DNA of 64,000 bases from Atopomonas sediminilitoris (GTDB lineage: Bacteria; Pseudomonadota; Gammaproteobacteria; Pseudomonadales; Pseudomonadaceae), in NCBI RefSeq assembly GCF_022601735.1, contig NZ_JAKUMM010000005.1, positions 186,001-250,000 on the forward strand, in the 5' to 3' direction. The notes beneath the pieces were generated by a model that saw nothing but the letters and a program-made list of their open reading frames with translations, was not told where the DNA came from and did not search any database. Shown here piece after piece: positions 42,932 through 52,220 of the stretch. The position numbers and the translations under genes were made by a program. The number at the start of each line of letters is the position of its first letter. Position 1 is the stretch's first letter.

Positions 42932-43819
42932 ATGAGCAGCGTGCTGCGGTTGATCAGTTTGGCGGCCATTTGGGGCGCCTCGTTTTTATTTATGCGCATC
43001 GCGGCGCCGTCGTTGGGCGCGGTGTGGTTGGCGGCTGGGCGCGTGGCGTGGGCCGCGCTGTTTTTGACCGTGGTGGGCCTGTGGTTGCGTCAAGCCCTGC
43101 AGATGCGTAGCCAGTGGCGGCACTATCTGGTGCTAGGTTTGTTTAACTCGGCGCTGCCGTTTTTGTTATTCAGCTATGCGGCGCAGCAGTTGTCGGCGTC
43201 ACTGATGTCGATCATTAACGCCACAGCGCCTTTGTGGGGCGCAGTGTTTGCGGCGGTGCTGGCACGGCAGTTGTTTTCGGCCAAGGTGGCGTTGGGCTTA
43301 TTGCTCGGGGTTGTGGGTGTCGCCTTGTTGGTGGGCTTGGATCCCGTGCTGCTGCAAGTCGGTACTGGTGTGGCTGTGTTGGCGTGCTTGGGGGCGGCGG
43401 CGTGTTATGGCGTGGCCAGCGTGTATGCCAAAGCGCGCAGCGGAGTCGGTGCCTTCAGCAATGCGCATGGCAGCATGTGGGCAGCCACCTTGCTGTTGTT
43501 ACCATGGTTGCCCAGCACCACGCCGGTGGCCATGCCGAGCGTTGCGGTATGGTTGGCGGTGTTGGCGCTCGGCGTGTTGTGCAGTGGGATTGCCTACATC
43601 TTGTACTTCCGTTTAGTGGCGGATTTAGGCGCCGCTTCGGCGTTGAGCGTGACCTTTCTCATTCCTCTGTTCGGGGTGCTGTGGGGGCATGTGTTTTTAC
43701 ACGAGCCGGTAGGCTGGAATACCGCATTAGGGGCGCTGGTGGTGATTGCGGGGACTGTCTTAGTGACCGGTTTTTCACCGGCGGCGCTGCGCCGCAAGGT
43801 GGTGCAACATGACGGCTAA
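42932..43819 (+). CDS. EamA/DMT-family membrane transporter
   Basis: A 295-residue protein with ten predicted helices in two EamA repeats, starting LISLAAIWGASFLFMRIA, a typical drug/metabolite transporter opening. Substrate unknown; relatives export amino acids or metabolites. ATG 42932 is used (a GTG lies two codons up). It overlaps the Ada-like gene by 11 bases. Confidence 0.9.
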   Translation: MSSVLRLISLAAIWGASFLFMRIAAPSLGAVWLAAGRVAWAALFLTVVGLWLRQALQMRSQWRHYLVLGLFNSALPFLLFSYAAQQLSASLMSIINATAPLWGAVFAAVLARQLFSAKVALGLLLGVVGVALLVGLDPVLLQVGTGVAVLACLGAAACYGVASVYAKARSGVGAFSNAHGSMWAATLLLLPWLPSTTPVAMPSVAVWLAVLALGVLCSGIAYILYFRLVADLGAASALSVTFLIPLFGVLWGHVFLHEPVGWNTALGALVVIAGTVLVTGFSPAALRRKVVQHDG

Positions 43820-44672
43820 CCAGAGCTATAGCGGCTTAGACGCCGAGCATTACGCGCACATCAGCCAAGCGATTGCCTATCTGTGCGCGGCGCAAAGCAC
43901 GCAGCCCAGCTTGGCGGCTGTGGCCGCGCAGGTGGGCTTGTCGGAGTTTCACTTGCAGCGTTTGTTTACGCGCTGGGTGGGAGTTTCGCCGAAACGGTTT
44001 TTACAGTTTTTAACCAAAGAGCGCGCCAAGGCAGCCTTACAAGCCTCGCAGTCGGTGCTTGAGGCCAGTTTGGCGGCGGGGCTGTCGGGCCCCGGGCGCT
44101 TGCATGATTTACTGGTGACGTATGAGGCCATGACCCCGGGTGAGCTGAAGGCGCAGGGCGCCGGGTTGGTGATTGAATACGCCAGCGGCGCGACGCCTTT
44201 TGGCCCGGCGTTAGTCGCGTGGACGGCGCGCGGGGTGTGTCATCTGGCGTTTTTCGATGACGACGGCCTCGCCGCGGAGCGCGAGCTGCACGACTTATGG
44301 CCCAAGGCGACGCTGCGCGCTGCACCGGCACAGGGCGCAGCATGGCTGACGCGGATTTTTGCCCCACCGCGCGCGGCTGCACCCTTGGCTGTGTTGCTGC
44401 GTGGCAGCCCGTTTCAGCTCAAGGTGTGGCAAGCCTTGCTGAGCACCGAGCCGGGGCAGGTGTTGGGCTATGCTCAGTTAGCACAACTGGCTGGCAGCCC
44501 CAAAGCGGCGCGCGCCGTGGGTTCGGCGTTGGCCGCCAATACCTTGGGTTTTCTGATCCCCTGTCATCGGGTGATTCGTGAAACCGGCGAAATCGGCCAA
44601 TTCCGTTGGGGCCGTCAGCGCAAGCAGTTGATGCAAGGATGGGAGGCTGTGCACGCCGTAGCACCGCATTGA
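43809..44672 (+). CDS. Ada-like AraC/methylguanine-DNA methyltransferase, lacking the N-terminal zinc domain
   Basis: A 287-residue protein. Residues about 15-115 form an AraC-type HTH domain (LAAVAAQVGLSEFHLQRLF). The C-terminal part is an O6-methylguanine-DNA methyltransferase with the acceptor cysteine in IPCHRVIRE and the RAVGSALAANT segment. The N-terminal Ada domain, which repairs methylphosphotriesters through a zinc-bound Cys and switches on Ada, is absent. The protein can probably repair O6-methylguanine; its induction must differ from E. coli Ada. It is co-transcribed with the EamA exporter. Confidence 0.9.
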   Translation: MTANQSYSGLDAEHYAHISQAIAYLCAAQSTQPSLAAVAAQVGLSEFHLQRLFTRWVGVSPKRFLQFLTKERAKAALQASQSVLEASLAAGLSGPGRLHDLLVTYEAMTPGELKAQGAGLVIEYASGATPFGPALVAWTARGVCHLAFFDDDGLAAERELHDLWPKATLRAAPAQGAAWLTRIFAPPRAAAPLAVLLRGSPFQLKVWQALLSTEPGQVLGYAQLAQLAGSPKAARAVGSALAANTLGFLIPCHRVIRETGEIGQFRWGRQRKQLMQGWEAVHAVAPH

Positions 44673-44776
44673 GTGGCGGTGTTGTGGGGTTCTATATAGC
44701 TAAAGCGATGAGCGGTATGCCTGCTAATGGCGCATGGCTATTAACCACGCAAGGCTGTGCTACTCTTGCGCCCGCA

Positions 44777-44868
44777 ACAGGATAGCCGCCGTGGCGAATG
44801 ATTCGGCCACGGGTCTGGAGTGACACCCCCGCTACAGGGAGGTTCCTTCGTAACTCAGAGGAGAACCT
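44777..44868 (+). promoter_or_regulatory. Possible structured leader with four GGA motifs
   Basis: GGA motifs occur at 44780-44782 (in ACAGGA), 44817-44819, 44838-44840 and 44860-44862, the last in the ribosome site AGAGGAG. CCGTGGC at 44789-44795 can pair with GCCACGG at 44806-44812, and AGGTTC at 44840-44845 with GAACCT at 44863-44868, placing the ribosome site in or beside a stem-loop. The pattern resembles RsmA/CsrA-controlled leaders; this is inference only. Confidence 0.3.
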
Positions 44869-45066
44869 ATGACCAAAGAGCAACTGCGCGCGCAACTTGA
44901 AGCACAAGCGCAAGCCTTTCTGGAAAAACAGGGCGCCGAAGTGGTGCTCTACGCCGCACAACCGAAGACCGACCGCCGCGCGTGGCGGCCAAAGCCTAGC
45001 GTGCAGGCTGAGCAGTTCCAGCGTGAGTTGGGCAAGATGGCCAAAGATCAAAGCGCTGAAGCGTAA
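44869..45066 (+). CDS. Small conserved-type protein of unknown function
   Basis: A 65-residue, charged protein: an N-terminal amphipathic helix rich in Gln, Ala and Glu (KEQLRAQLEAQAQAFLEKQG), then a basic stretch with DRRAWRPKP and a helical C-terminus. The strong ribosome site AGAGGAG and isolated position after a 196-base leader support a real gene. It looks like a small cytoplasmic protein found across Pseudomonas; role unknown. Confidence 0.72.
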   Translation: MTKEQLRAQLEAQAQAFLEKQGAEVVLYAAQPKTDRRAWRPKPSVQAEQFQRELGKMAKDQSAEA

Positions 45067-45069
45067 CGG

Positions 45070-45315
45070 TTAAGGCTTTTCTCGCAGCAGTTGCTGCGCA
45101 TCGCGCATCACCCCGTTGGGCAGATGACAATAACCGCGCTCGCCCTGCGTGCTGATGGCACGCTCGTATTGGCCTTTGAGTGATTCGCAGTAGTCAGCGG
45201 CGGGGTTGTTTTGCCCAGCAAACGCCTGAGGCCGTTCGATGTCGGTGCTTGGCGTGCTGCTGCAAGCGCTCAATGCGGCGCTTAACAGCAGAGTCATCAC
45301 TAGGGTTTTACGCAT
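45070..45315 (-). CDS. DUF333 small lipoprotein
   Basis: An 81-residue precursor with lipobox LSAC (Cys near residue 18). The mature part NPAADYCESLKGQYE and GERGYCHLPNG is the DUF333 pattern, with two conserved cysteines likely to form a disulfide. Role unknown. Its start overlaps the plsC stop by 8 bases, so it is the distal gene of that operon. Confidence 0.85.
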   Translation of the reverse strand: MRKTLVMTLLLSAALSACSSTPSTDIERPQAFAGQNNPAADYCESLKGQYERAISTQGERGYCHLPNGVMRDAQQLLREKP

Positions 45316-46084
45316 CGCGGGCTCCGGCTAGGTCGTGATGAGGTTGGTACACGCAGCCGAGGTCGGCTTGCTGCTGCACGATCCAGTCGCGACAGCGGGT
45401 GTTCAGTTCGACAATCGCGCGGTTGTCTTGACCGTTGGGGCTGATCGGCGCGCCAATCACCACGTCAATCACGCCCGGGGTTTTCCACCATGTTTGGTTG
45501 GGCCAGCAGGTGGCGGCGTTGTGGGCGATCGGCAATACCGGCACCTCGGCGGCGCAAGCCAAGGCCGCCCCACCGCGTGAAAACTTACCGACGCGGCCGT
45601 TGGGGATGCGCGTCCCCTCCGGGAAGATCAGCACCCAGACACCGTCTTTGAGGTTGGCGCAGCCTTGCTCAATCAGTTGTTGCAGTGCCTGCTGGCTGGC
45701 GCTGCGGTCGATGGCAATGGGGTTGATCAGGGCGAAGGCCCAGCCAAAAAACGGCACGGATAACAGCTCGCGCTTGATCACCTGCACTTGCGGGGCGAAC
45801 AGCGTTTGCAGAAAGAAGGTTTCCCACGTGCTTTGGTGTTTGGCCATGATCACGCAGGGGGTGGCGGGAATGTGCTCGCGCCCGTGGATGCGCACCTCGA
45901 TACCCACCACGTGACGGGCAAAGAACATCGCCATGCGGGTCCACACGCCGATAATAAAGGCGAAGCGCTGAGGGAACGGGAGGAACGGCCCGACCAGCAA
46001 GCTGAGCGAACCCCAAACAAACGCGCTACTGGCCAGTAGCAGGTAAAACAATGCCGTTCGCAATCCTTGGATCAGCAGTGCCAT
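45308..46084 (-). CDS. plsC: 1-acyl-sn-glycerol-3-phosphate acyltransferase
   Basis: A 258-residue membrane-associated acyltransferase. An N-terminal helix (about residues 10-35) precedes the catalytic motif KHQSTWETFF (His-x4-Glu form), and FPEGTRIP binds the phosphate of lysophosphatidic acid. It makes phosphatidic acid from lysophosphatidic acid. Position next to gmhB and glyS matches the PA0005 region of P. aeruginosa. Confidence 0.9.
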   Translation of the reverse strand: MALLIQGLRTALFYLLLASSAFVWGSLSLLVGPFLPFPQRFAFIIGVWTRMAMFFARHVVGIEVRIHGREHIPATPCVIMAKHQSTWETFFLQTLFAPQVQVIKRELLSVPFFGWAFALINPIAIDRSASQQALQQLIEQGCANLKDGVWVLIFPEGTRIPNGRVGKFSRGGAALACAAEVPVLPIAHNAATCWPNQTWWKTPGVIDVVIGAPISPNGQDNRAIVELNTRCRDWIVQQQADLGCVYQPHHDLAGARDA

Positions 46085-46099
46085 GGTGGATCACTCCCT

Positions 46100-46642
46100 T
46101 TAGTCTGGCTTCCCTGTAAGCAGTTGCTGGGCAACCGCGGCTAAATCATCGAACACCAGCGTACCCTCTGGCAGAGGCTTGGCCAAGCTGCGTAGGCCTT
46201 TGCCGGTTTTCACCAGCACCGGCTGACAGCCTACGGCGAGGCCCGCTTCTAAGTCGCGCAGACTATCGCCCACCAACCATACGCCGGTTAAATCGGCATT
46301 GAACTGGCGGCCAATGGCTTCAATCATGCCGGGAAGTGGCTTGCGGCAGGTGCAATCATCCTCTGGCCCGTGTGGGCAGAAGTGGATTGCGTCGACGCGC
46401 CCGCCCTGTGCTTGTACCAAGCGTTGTAGCTCGGCGTGCATGGCGTCGAGCGTGGCTTGGTTGAAGTAGCCGCGCGCCAAGCCCGATTGGTTGGTGGCCA
46501 CCGCGATGGTCCAGCCGGCCTTGGATAGCGCGGCCATGGCATCGATGGCGCCGGGCAGCGGCAACCATTCCTCCAACGACTTGATGTAGTCGTCGGAGTC
46601 TTGGTTGATCACGCCGTCGCGGTCGAGGATCAGCAGTTTCAT
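46100..46642 (-). CDS. gmhB: D-glycero-beta-D-manno-heptose-1,7-bisphosphate 7-phosphatase
   Basis: A 180-residue HAD phosphatase. The nucleophile motif LDRDGVIN lies at residues 6-13, TNQSG is motif II, and the GmhB zinc site is visible as CPHGPEDDCTCRKP. VGDSLRDLEAG is the last HAD motif. It acts in ADP-heptose synthesis for the LPS core. ATG 46640-46642 is preferred over a TTG four codons upstream. It follows glyS on the same strand with 4 bases between. Confidence 0.93.
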   Translation of the reverse strand: MKLLILDRDGVINQDSDDYIKSLEEWLPLPGAIDAMAALSKAGWTIAVATNQSGLARGYFNQATLDAMHAELQRLVQAQGGRVDAIHFCPHGPEDDCTCRKPLPGMIEAIGRQFNADLTGVWLVGDSLRDLEAGLAVGCQPVLVKTGKGLRSLAKPLPEGTLVFDDLAAVAQQLLTGKPD

Positions 46643-46646
46643 CGAC

Positions 46647-48698
46647 TTAGCCAAGCAGCGAAATATCGGCCACGCCCAAGAACAGGCCGCGCAACTGCGC
46701 GAGCAAGGCGTAGCGGTTGGCTTTCACTGCCGCGTCGTCGGCGTTGACCAGCACTTGCTCGAAGAAGGCGTCCACGGGGGCGCGCAAGCTGGCCAGCTGG
46801 GTCAGCGCGGCGCGGTAATCGCGGGCGCCAGCCAGCGGGGCGACTTGGGCTTGCGCGGCGCTGACGGCTTGCGCCAGTGCTTGCTCGGCGCTTTCGCTGA
46901 GCAGGGCGCTGTCAACCTGGCTGGGCACCACCACATCGGCTTTGGCCAGCAGGTTGGACACGCGCTTATTGGCGGCGGCCAGCGCTTCGGCCTCTGGCAA
47001 GGCGCGGAAAGCCTGCACGGCCTGCACGCGTTGGTCAAAGTCCAGCGGGGCGGCGGGGGCGAGGGCGCGCACCGCTTGGTACACGGCAACATCGACGCCT
47101 TCGTCTTCGTAGCGCGCGCGCAGGCGGTCGAAGATGAAGTCCAGCACTTGGTTGGCCAAGCCGTCGGCTTTGATCTTGTCGTCGTACAGGGCAATGGCCT
47201 TGGCCACGGCGGCGACCAAGTCGAGGTCGAGCTGCTTCTCAATCAAGATGCGCAGCACACCAAGCGCCGCACGGCGCAGGGCGTACGGGTCTTTGCTGCC
47301 GGTGGGCAGCATGCCGATGCCGAAAATACCGACCAAGGTATCCAGCTTGTCGGCCACCGCGACCGCCGCGCCGGTCAAGGTTTGCGGCAGCTCAGCACCG
47401 GCACCGCGCGGCATGTATTGCTCGTTGAGGGCGCGGGCGACGTCTTCTGGCTCGCCGCCGTGCAGGGCGTAATAGTAGCCCGCCACGCCTTGCATTTCGG
47501 GGAACTCGCCGACCATCTCGGTGGCCAAGTCGCACTTGCTCAACAGGCCGGCCCGTGCGGCGTGCTCGGGGTTACCGGCAATGTTGCCGGCGATAAACGC
47601 GGCCAAGGCCGACACACGCTCGGCTTTGTTGAACACGCTGCCGAGTTGCGCTTGGAACACCACATTGGCCAAGCGCTGGTTGAAGCTTTCCAGCGCGTGT
47701 TTTTTGTCTTGCTTGAAGAAGAACTCGGCGTCAGACAAGCGCGGACGCACCACCTTCTCGTTACCGGCGATGATTTGCGCGGGGTCTTTCGACTCGATGT
47801 TGGCCACGGTGATAAAGCGCGGCAGCAGCTTGCCGTTGCCATCGACCAAGCAGAAGTACTTCTGATTGTCTTGCATGGTGGTGATCAGCGCTTCTTGCGG
47901 AACGTCCAAGAAGCGTTCTTCGAACGAGCACACCAGCGGCACCGGCCATTCGACCAGTGCGGTGACTTCATCCAGCAGACTGTCGGGGACGATGGCGCTG
48001 CCGCCTTGCTCGGCGGCCAGCTGGGCGACGCGAGCGCTGATTTGTTCGCGGCGTTCGGCAAAGTCAGCAATCACGTAGGCGCTGCGCAGGTCAGCGGCGT
48101 AGCTGGCGGCGCTGCCGATGCTGACGTCGTGGTCGGCATGGAAGCGGTGCCCGCGCGATACACGACCGGCGCGGTGGGCGAGGATTTCGCAGTCCACCAC
48201 GGCATCACCGTGCAGCATGACCAACCATTGCACGGGACGGACAAACTCTTCTTTGCGCGCGCCCCAGCGCATGCGCTTGGGGATGGGCAGATCATTCAGC
48301 GCTTGTTCAACGATGCCCGGCAGCAGACTGGCCGCCGGTTGGCCTGCGATTGCTTGGCTAAAGCGCAGCTTGGGACCGCTGCTGTCGATCTCGCTCAGCT
48401 CAACGCCGCATTTGCGCGCAAAGCCGAGTGCAGCTTGGGTGGGCTCGCCGTCTTTAAACGCGGCGGCCAACGGTGGGCCGTCGAGGTTAACGGTGCGATC
48501 GGGCTGCTGAATGGCCAACGCGTCAACAATCACGGCTAAACGGCGCGGGGCGGCTAAAAAGCGCGCGCTTTGGTAAGCCAAACCGGCGGCTTTGAGGCCT
48601 TTTTCTACGCCTGCCAACAAGGCCTGACCAAGGGTTTTCAGCGCTTTGGGGGGCAGCTCTTCGGTGCCAAGCTCAAGCAAAAAATCGTGGGCGCTCAT
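46647..48698 (-). CDS. glyS: Glycyl-tRNA synthetase beta subunit
   Basis: A 683-residue protein, the usual length. The N-terminus [19 protein letters not shown] is the GlyS signature, and the C-terminal part carries the anticodon-binding region ([15 protein letters not shown], typical of the HD-like domain end). It pairs with GlyQ in the bacterial alpha2beta2 enzyme. Its ATG overlaps the glyQ stop by one base. A long frame on the opposite strand is a shadow of its codon usage. Confidence 0.97.
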   Translation of the reverse strand: MSAHDFLLELGTEELPPKALKTLGQALLAGVEKGLKAAGLAYQSARFLAAPRRLAVIVDALAIQQPDRTVNLDGPPLAAAFKDGEPTQAALGFARKCGVELSEIDSSGPKLRFSQAIAGQPAASLLPGIVEQALNDLPIPKRMRWGARKEEFVRPVQWLVMLHGDAVVDCEILAHRAGRVSRGHRFHADHDVSIGSAASYAADLRSAYVIADFAERREQISARVAQLAAEQGGSAIVPDSLLDEVTALVEWPVPLVCSFEERFLDVPQEALITTMQDNQKYFCLVDGNGKLLPRFITVANIESKDPAQIIAGNEKVVRPRLSDAEFFFKQDKKHALESFNQRLANVVFQAQLGSVFNKAERVSALAAFIAGNIAGNPEHAARAGLLSKCDLATEMVGEFPEMQGVAGYYYALHGGEPEDVARALNEQYMPRGAGAELPQTLTGAAVAVADKLDTLVGIFGIGMLPTGSKDPYALRRAALGVLRILIEKQLDLDLVAAVAKAIALYDDKIKADGLANQVLDFIFDRLRARYEDEGVDVAVYQAVRALAPAAPLDFDQRVQAVQAFRALPEAEALAAANKRVSNLLAKADVVVPSQVDSALLSESAEQALAQAVSAAQAQVAPLAGARDYRAALTQLASLRAPVDAFFEQVLVNADDAAVKANRYALLAQLRGLFLGVADISLLG

Positions 48699-49645
48699 TA
48701 TTCGGCCTCCTTCAACTGGGCCAGTACTTCATCACGCAGGGCTGGCGGTGCCATGGGGAAGCCCAGTTTGGCGCGGGCTAGCAGGTAACTTTGCGCGATC
48801 GAGCGCGACAGGGTGCGCACGCGCAAAATGTATTGCTGGCGAGCGGTCACCGAAATGGCGCGGCGCGCATCCAGCAAGTTAAAGCTGTGGCTGGCCTTGA
48901 TCACCATTTCGTAGGCCGGCAGCGGTAGGTGCAGGCCCATCAGACGGTTGGCTTCGCTTTCGTAGAAGTCGAACAGCTCGAACAATTTGTCGACGTTGGC
49001 GTGCTCGAAGTTGAAGGTGGATTGCTCCACTTCGTTTTGATGGAACACGTCGCCGTAAGTGACTTTGCCGAACGGGCCGTCGGAGTAGACCAAGTCGTAG
49101 ACCGAGTCGACGCCTTGCAGGTACATGGCCAAGCGCTCAAGACCGTAGGTAATTTCGCCGGTGACGGGGTAGCACTCCACGCCGCCGACTTGCTGGAAGT
49201 AGGTGAACTGGGTGACTTCCATGCCGTTGAGCCACACTTCCCAGCCTAAGCCCCAAGCGCCTAAGGTCGGCGATTCCCAGTTGTCTTCGACAAAGCGCAC
49301 GTCGTGCACCAAGGTGTCGATGCCGATGTGGCGCAACGAGGCCAAGTACAGGTCTTGGATGTTGTCGGGGTTGGGCTTTAACACCACCTGAAACTGGTAG
49401 TAGTGCTGTAGGCGGTTGGGGTTTTCACCATAGCGGCCATCGGCGGGTCGGCGTGAAGGCTGCACGTAGGCGGCGTTCCAGGTTTCTGGGCCAATGGCAC
49501 GCAAAAACGTGGCGGTATGAAAGGTGCCGGCACCCATTTCCATGTCATACGGCTGCAGGATCACGCAGCCCTGCTCAGCCCAAAACTGTTGCAGGGCGAG
49601 GATCAGGCCTTGGAAGGTACTCACGTCGGGCTTAGTCTGGCTCAC
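48698..49645 (-). CDS. glyQ: Glycyl-tRNA synthetase alpha subunit
   Basis: A 315-residue protein. [35 protein letters not shown] and [20 protein letters not shown] are family hallmarks of the class II catalytic subunit. The start is taken as GTG at 49643-49645 ([12 protein letters not shown]), which has GGTGA just upstream and fits the P. aeruginosa N-terminus as I remember it; another GTG lies three codons up. It is divergent from tag. Confidence 0.96.
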   Translation of the reverse strand: MSQTKPDVSTFQGLILALQQFWAEQGCVILQPYDMEMGAGTFHTATFLRAIGPETWNAAYVQPSRRPADGRYGENPNRLQHYYQFQVVLKPNPDNIQDLYLASLRHIGIDTLVHDVRFVEDNWESPTLGAWGLGWEVWLNGMEVTQFTYFQQVGGVECYPVTGEITYGLERLAMYLQGVDSVYDLVYSDGPFGKVTYGDVFHQNEVEQSTFNFEHANVDKLFELFDFYESEANRLMGLHLPLPAYEMVIKASHSFNLLDARRAISVTARQQYILRVRTLSRSIAQSYLLARAKLGFPMAPPALRDEVLAQLKEAE

Positions 49646-49747
49646 GAATGTCACCGCTATCAGGCTTTAAAAAATAGCCCGCGAGTATACCCTTACCGAG
49701 CAAGGGCCGGCGACACCGCCGGCGATAGCACTGGCAAGGAGTCCAGC

Positions 49748-50314
49748 ATGCAGCGTTGTTTTTGGTGTAGCAGCGACCCGTTGTACCAGCACTATCACGA
49801 CCATGAGTGGGGCGTGCCGCAATATCAGGCCGCCGCGTTGTTTGAGTTGCTGCTGCTGGAGGGCTTTCAGGCCGGTTTGTCGTGGCTGACGGTACTGAAA
49901 AAGCGTGAACACTACCGCCAGGTACTGTGGGGCTTTGACCCTGAGCGCTTGGCGCAGATGACGGATGACGAGGTTGAGCAGCTTTTGCGCGACCCCGGCA
50001 TCATCCGCAATCGTTTAAAAGTGCGGGCGGCGCGGCAGAACGCACAAGCGTGGCTGCAACTCGACGACCCCGCGACGTGGCTGTGGTCGTTTGTCGGCGG
50101 TGCGCCGCAGATCAACCATTTCAGCGCCTCCGAGGTGCCGGCGCAGACAGCCGCCGCACAAGCGATGAGCAAGGCGCTTAAGAAAGCCGGTTTCAACTTC
50201 GTCGGCCCGACGATCTGTTATGCCTTTATGCAGGCGGCGGGCATGGTGATGGACCACACCACCGACTGCTTTCGCTATGCCGCGTTGGCGCAGCAGCGCG
50301 CCGGCAAAGGGTGA
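49748..50314 (+). CDS. tag: 3-methyladenine DNA glycosylase I
   Basis: A 188-residue protein. Zinc ligands match E. coli Tag: C4, H17, and the His and Cys of MDHTTDCF near residue 170. The key Glu38 lies in LLLEGFQAGLSW, and DHEWGVP is conserved. It removes 3-methyladenine from DNA. AAGGAG precedes ATG 49748. It is next to glyQ as in P. aeruginosa PA0010. Confidence 0.95.
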   Translation: MQRCFWCSSDPLYQHYHDHEWGVPQYQAAALFELLLLEGFQAGLSWLTVLKKREHYRQVLWGFDPERLAQMTDDEVEQLLRDPGIIRNRLKVRAARQNAQAWLQLDDPATWLWSFVGGAPQINHFSASEVPAQTAAAQAMSKALKKAGFNFVGPTICYAFMQAAGMVMDHTTDCFRYAALAQQRAGKG

Positions 50315-50373
50315 GCCTGACCGCGTAGTCGGCTACAATCGCCGCACTTTTGCAGACATAACGAGACTTGCGC

Positions 50374-51261
50374 GTGGAAGCATTCAAAGGCGCCGTGATT
50401 GTGGCGTTACTTAAACTGTTTGCCTTGCTGCCGTGGCCGGTGATTAAAGCGCTGGGTGGTTTGGTGGGTGGGCTGATGTGGCGCGTGCCAAACCGCTCGC
50501 GCGAGGTGGTGCGGATTAACCTCAAAGCGTGCTTCCCCGAGATGCCCGAAGCCGAGCGCGAAGACCTTGCGCGGCGCAGTCTTAAGCACATCGGCCACAC
50601 CATCATGGAGGCCGCCAGTGCGTGGATGTGGCCTGCCGAGCGTACCCTCAAGCTGGTGCGCCAAGTAGAAAATCATGAGTTGCTCAAGCAAGCACTGGCC
50701 AGCGGCAAACCGCTGGTGCTCATCACCAGTCACCTCGGTAATTGGGAGGTGCTCAATCAATACGCCGCCTCGCAGTGCAAAACCATCATCTTGTACCGCC
50801 CGTCCAAGCTCGCCGTGGTGAACCAACTGATCACCGAACGCCGCTCGCAACAGGGCAACCCGTTAGTGCCCTCCACCCGTGAAGGCATTCTTAAATTGGT
50901 TAAAGGCTTGCGTGACGGTGGCATCGCCGGCATCGCGGCCGACCCTGAGCCGTCGGTCTCCAGTGGCGAGTTTGTGCCCTTCTTCGGTGTGCCGACGCTG
51001 ACCAGCAAGTTTGTGCCGAGTTTGGTGGTCGGCGGTAAAGCCAATGCCTTGGTCTTGCACGCCTTCCGCTTGGAAGATGGCTCAGGCTTTAAAGTGGTCT
51101 TCGAGCCGGCGCCAGAGGCGCTGTTCAGTGACGATGTGCCCACCGCCGTGGCCGCGCTGAGTCAGGCGATTGAGCACGCGGTGCAGCGTTATCCGGCGCA
51201 GTACATGTGGAGCATGAAACGCTTCAAAAAACGCCCAGCAGGTATGCCGAAGCTGTATTGA
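50374..51261 (+). CDS. htrB: Lipid A biosynthesis acyltransferase (HtrB/LpxL family)
   Basis: A 295-residue inner-membrane acyltransferase with an N-terminal hydrophobic helix. The catalytic motif is SHLGNWE (His-x4-Glu), with YRPSK and the LPxPE-like AADPEPS later. It adds a secondary acyl chain to lipid A. Its place after tag matches PA0011 (HtrB1). The start is a GTG at 50374 or a TTG two codons earlier; both are non-ATG and weakly supported. Confidence 0.88.
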   Translation: MEAFKGAVIVALLKLFALLPWPVIKALGGLVGGLMWRVPNRSREVVRINLKACFPEMPEAEREDLARRSLKHIGHTIMEAASAWMWPAERTLKLVRQVENHELLKQALASGKPLVLITSHLGNWEVLNQYAASQCKTIILYRPSKLAVVNQLITERRSQQGNPLVPSTREGILKLVKGLRDGGIAGIAADPEPSVSSGEFVPFFGVPTLTSKFVPSLVVGGKANALVLHAFRLEDGSGFKVVFEPAPEALFSDDVPTAVAALSQAIEHAVQRYPAQYMWSMKRFKKRPAGMPKLY

Positions 51262-52205
51262 TGATGCCGCAAATCACCACCGATATTGCCTGTGCTGTCG
51301 CGCGTTTGCGCGCCGGTGAATTGCTGGGCCTGCCTACCGAAACCGTCTACGGCCTAGCGGCGGATGCGCGCAACCCCGCGGCGGTGGCACAGGTGTTTGC
51401 GTTAAAAGGACGGCCGGCGAGCAACCCGTTGATTGTGCATGTGACCGGGCGCGAACAGGTCGATGACTGGGCGGCCAGCGTGCCGGAAGCCGCGGAAAAA
51501 CTGATCGCGGCGTTTTGGCCGGGGCCGCTGACCTTAGTGCTGCCCGCCAAAGACAGCGTGTCGCCGGTGATTACCGCCGGTCAGGCCAGCGTGGCCTTGC
51601 GCGCCCCCGCGCATCCGAGCGCGCAGGCAGTATTGGCTGCGTTTGCTGGGGCGCTGGTGGCGCCGTCGGCTAATCGTTATATGTCGATCAGCCCGACCTG
51701 TGCCGCCCACGTAGCGCAGCAGTTTGCCGATGCGGATTTATTGATTGTGGACGGCGGCGCCTGTCAGGTGGGGCTGGAGTCAACGATTGTCAGCCTGCTC
51801 GACGACACCCCGCGCTTGCTGCGTTCCGGCACGCTAGACCCCGCCGCCATCGAGCACGTGTTAGGCCAGCCGCTGGCCCGTGGCGCCGCCGGCAGTGTGC
51901 GTGTGCCGGGGCAGCACGTGAAACATTACGCGCCGAACACCCCTGCGTTTAGCGTGGCCAATGTGCCAGTCGCCGCCCAGGCTGATCCGCGCTGTGGCTG
52001 GCTGTTGTTGCGCCCGCGTGACGATATCGCCGGTACCGTACACGCCTTAGGGAATGAGCCGATTGCCTATGCGCGTGGTTTATACGCCGCGCTGTATGCG
52101 CTTGATAACGCAGGCCTTGAGCGCATTTATATCGAGTTGCCGCCGCGCAGCGAAGCGTGGACGGCCGTGCATGACCGGCTTAGTCGGGCCTCTCAGTCGG
52201 CCTAA
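51261..52205 (+). CDS. Threonylcarbamoyl-AMP synthase, full-length Sua5 type
   Basis: A 314-residue protein. Residues 1-195 are the YrdC/TsaC domain, with GLPTETVYGLAADARN and KGRPASNPLIVHV lining the ATP and bicarbonate/threonine site. Residues about 215-314 match the C-terminal Sua5 domain. It makes threonylcarbamoyl-AMP for the t6A37 tRNA modification. The long Sua5 form contrasts with the short TsaC usual in Pseudomonas. Start and upstream stop overlap as TGATG. Confidence 0.9.
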   Translation: MMPQITTDIACAVARLRAGELLGLPTETVYGLAADARNPAAVAQVFALKGRPASNPLIVHVTGREQVDDWAASVPEAAEKLIAAFWPGPLTLVLPAKDSVSPVITAGQASVALRAPAHPSAQAVLAAFAGALVAPSANRYMSISPTCAAHVAQQFADADLLIVDGGACQVGLESTIVSLLDDTPRLLRSGTLDPAAIEHVLGQPLARGAAGSVRVPGQHVKHYAPNTPAFSVANVPVAAQADPRCGWLLLRPRDDIAGTVHALGNEPIAYARGLYAALYALDNAGLERIYIELPPRSEAWTAVHDRLSRASQSA

Positions 52206-52220
52206 CGCGGCCGGCCGCAC

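Noticed and set aside
44708..44785. A 25-codon ATG frame in the leader before 44869
   Set aside because: No ribosome site, no hydrophobic or attenuator-like pattern; could be chance.
46605..48539. A 644-codon open frame on the plus strand opposite glyS
   Set aside because: It is the complement of the strongly supported glyS gene in GC-rich codon usage; its translation is Gly/His/Gln/Ala-rich with no domain.
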